This document shows, in pieces, positions 63,698-64,000 of a DNA stretch of 64,000 bases (positions are counted from its first letter, which is position 1; each line of letters begins with the position of its first letter). The notes below the pieces were generated by a model that saw only the letters and a list, made by a program, of their open reading frames with translations, was not told the DNA's origin and ran no database searches. The position numbers were made by a program, and so were the translations under genes. This DNA is from Fredinandcohnia onubensis (GTDB taxonomy: Bacteria > Bacillota > Bacilli > Bacillales > Bacillaceae_L), in the NCBI RefSeq assembly GCF_002734285.1, contig NZ_NSEA01000021.1:62001-126000 (forward strand), given 5' to 3'.

Positions 63698-64000
63698 TTA
63701 ATCGTCTATTACAGCTTTTCCTTGTTCACGTAACTTTTTTAAAGATGAGATCATATGATTTATTTCTTCATCGGAATGTCTTTCCCATGAACCTAGTTCA
63801 GCTATAATTTTCAAAGGAGATTTAGACCTATAAGAACGTGTTGGGTTACCGGGAAATCTTTTGTCAGTTAAGTTCGGATCATTCTCAAATTCGCCTAATG
63901 GCTCTACGATATAAATTCTTTCTTTTGATTTAGCGGTTGCTAATTCAGCGCCCCATTTAGCAGCATCTAATGTTGCAGTAAAATAGATATAGGTAGATTT
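63698..64000 (-). CDS. arr: rifamycin ADP-ribosyltransferase (Arr), C-terminal part cut by the window edge
   Basis: The visible C-terminal 100 residues read FTATLDAAKWGAELATAKSK, RIYIVEPLGEFENDPNLTDK and RFPGNPTRSYRSKSPLKIIA, the hallmark of Arr enzymes that ADP-ribosylate rifampicin. They end SDEEINHMISSLKKLREQG and stop at TAA (63698-63700). The upstream part lies beyond the edge. The motifs are complete in the visible part, so a functional resistance gene is plausible. It is transcribed toward the window. Confidence 0.85.
   Translation of the reverse strand, partial: KSTYIYFTATLDAAKWGAELATAKSKERIYIVEPLGEFENDPNLTDKRFPGNPTRSYRSKSPLKIIAELGSWERHSDEEINHMISSLKKLREQGKAVIDD

Overview
The window looks like a chromosomal accessory region of an AT-rich, spore-forming Bacillaceae (Bacillus or a close relative). 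Supporting signs are Bacillus-type ribosome binding sites (GGAGG-like, with frequent TTG/GTG starts), lineage-typical families (two CBO0543 membrane proteins, DUF3231, DUF4260, a DUF3934-like peptide, a small Asn/Gln-rich spore-type protein, a YdeB-like CarD protein) and many intrinsic terminators. I see no rRNA, tRNA, replication origin, prophage module or CRISPR array. Gene names rest on motifs read by eye, because no database search was possible.

Layout. 0-8.7 kb: CarD-type regulator, a candidate structured RNA, then single genes (methyltransferase, membrane proteins, SDR, GNAT, nitronate monooxygenase-like, EthD, WGxxGxxG-anchored protein, DUF3231). 8.8-14.7 kb: AraC regulator, an unusual EIIC-EIIA sugar transporter lacking IIB and the usual phosphorylated His, a GH3 glycosidase and an SDR. 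14.7-15.1 kb: seven 53-bp tandem repeats. 15.3-17.7 kb: GyrI-like protein, GNAT, TIM-barrel protein, lipoprotein. 17.8-22.5 kb: AraC regulator divergent from a three-gene operon (carbamoylase-type hydrolase, diaminopropionate ammonia-lyase, M20 amidohydrolase). 22.5-32.6 kb: more single genes, two more tandem-repeat patches and a SurA-type lipoprotein. 32.6-34.0 kb: a lone TnpB element. 34-39 kb: small membrane proteins, an M3 peptidase and a HAD phosphatase. 39.2-44.9 kb: AraC regulator, two aldo/keto reductases, then a cytochrome-P460-like lipoprotein, a DUF4405 membrane protein and a flavodoxin lipoprotein. Both operons share a 30-bp motif placed 21-22 bp upstream of the same TTGCATAATAA promoter element, so they are probably one regulon.

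45-62 kb is a mosaic of short, mostly plus-strand genes (NUDIX behind a ykkC-like riboswitch, DinB, YjbR, ACT, ECF sigma factor with an LCP protein, RDD, HAD, GNAT, lipoproteins, tiny membrane proteins, gene remnants). They are separated by a dispersed two-part repeat: A, a terminator-like hairpin, and B, a block containing AACGGGGCAG. A group IIC intron sits exactly inside one A-B unit. The repeats, gene fragments (VOC, PhzF) and unrelated single-gene cargo suggest gain and loss of one gene at a time. The right edge holds a more GC-rich secreted-protein gene, a 43-aa basic peptide and a truncated rifamycin ADP-ribosyltransferase gene.
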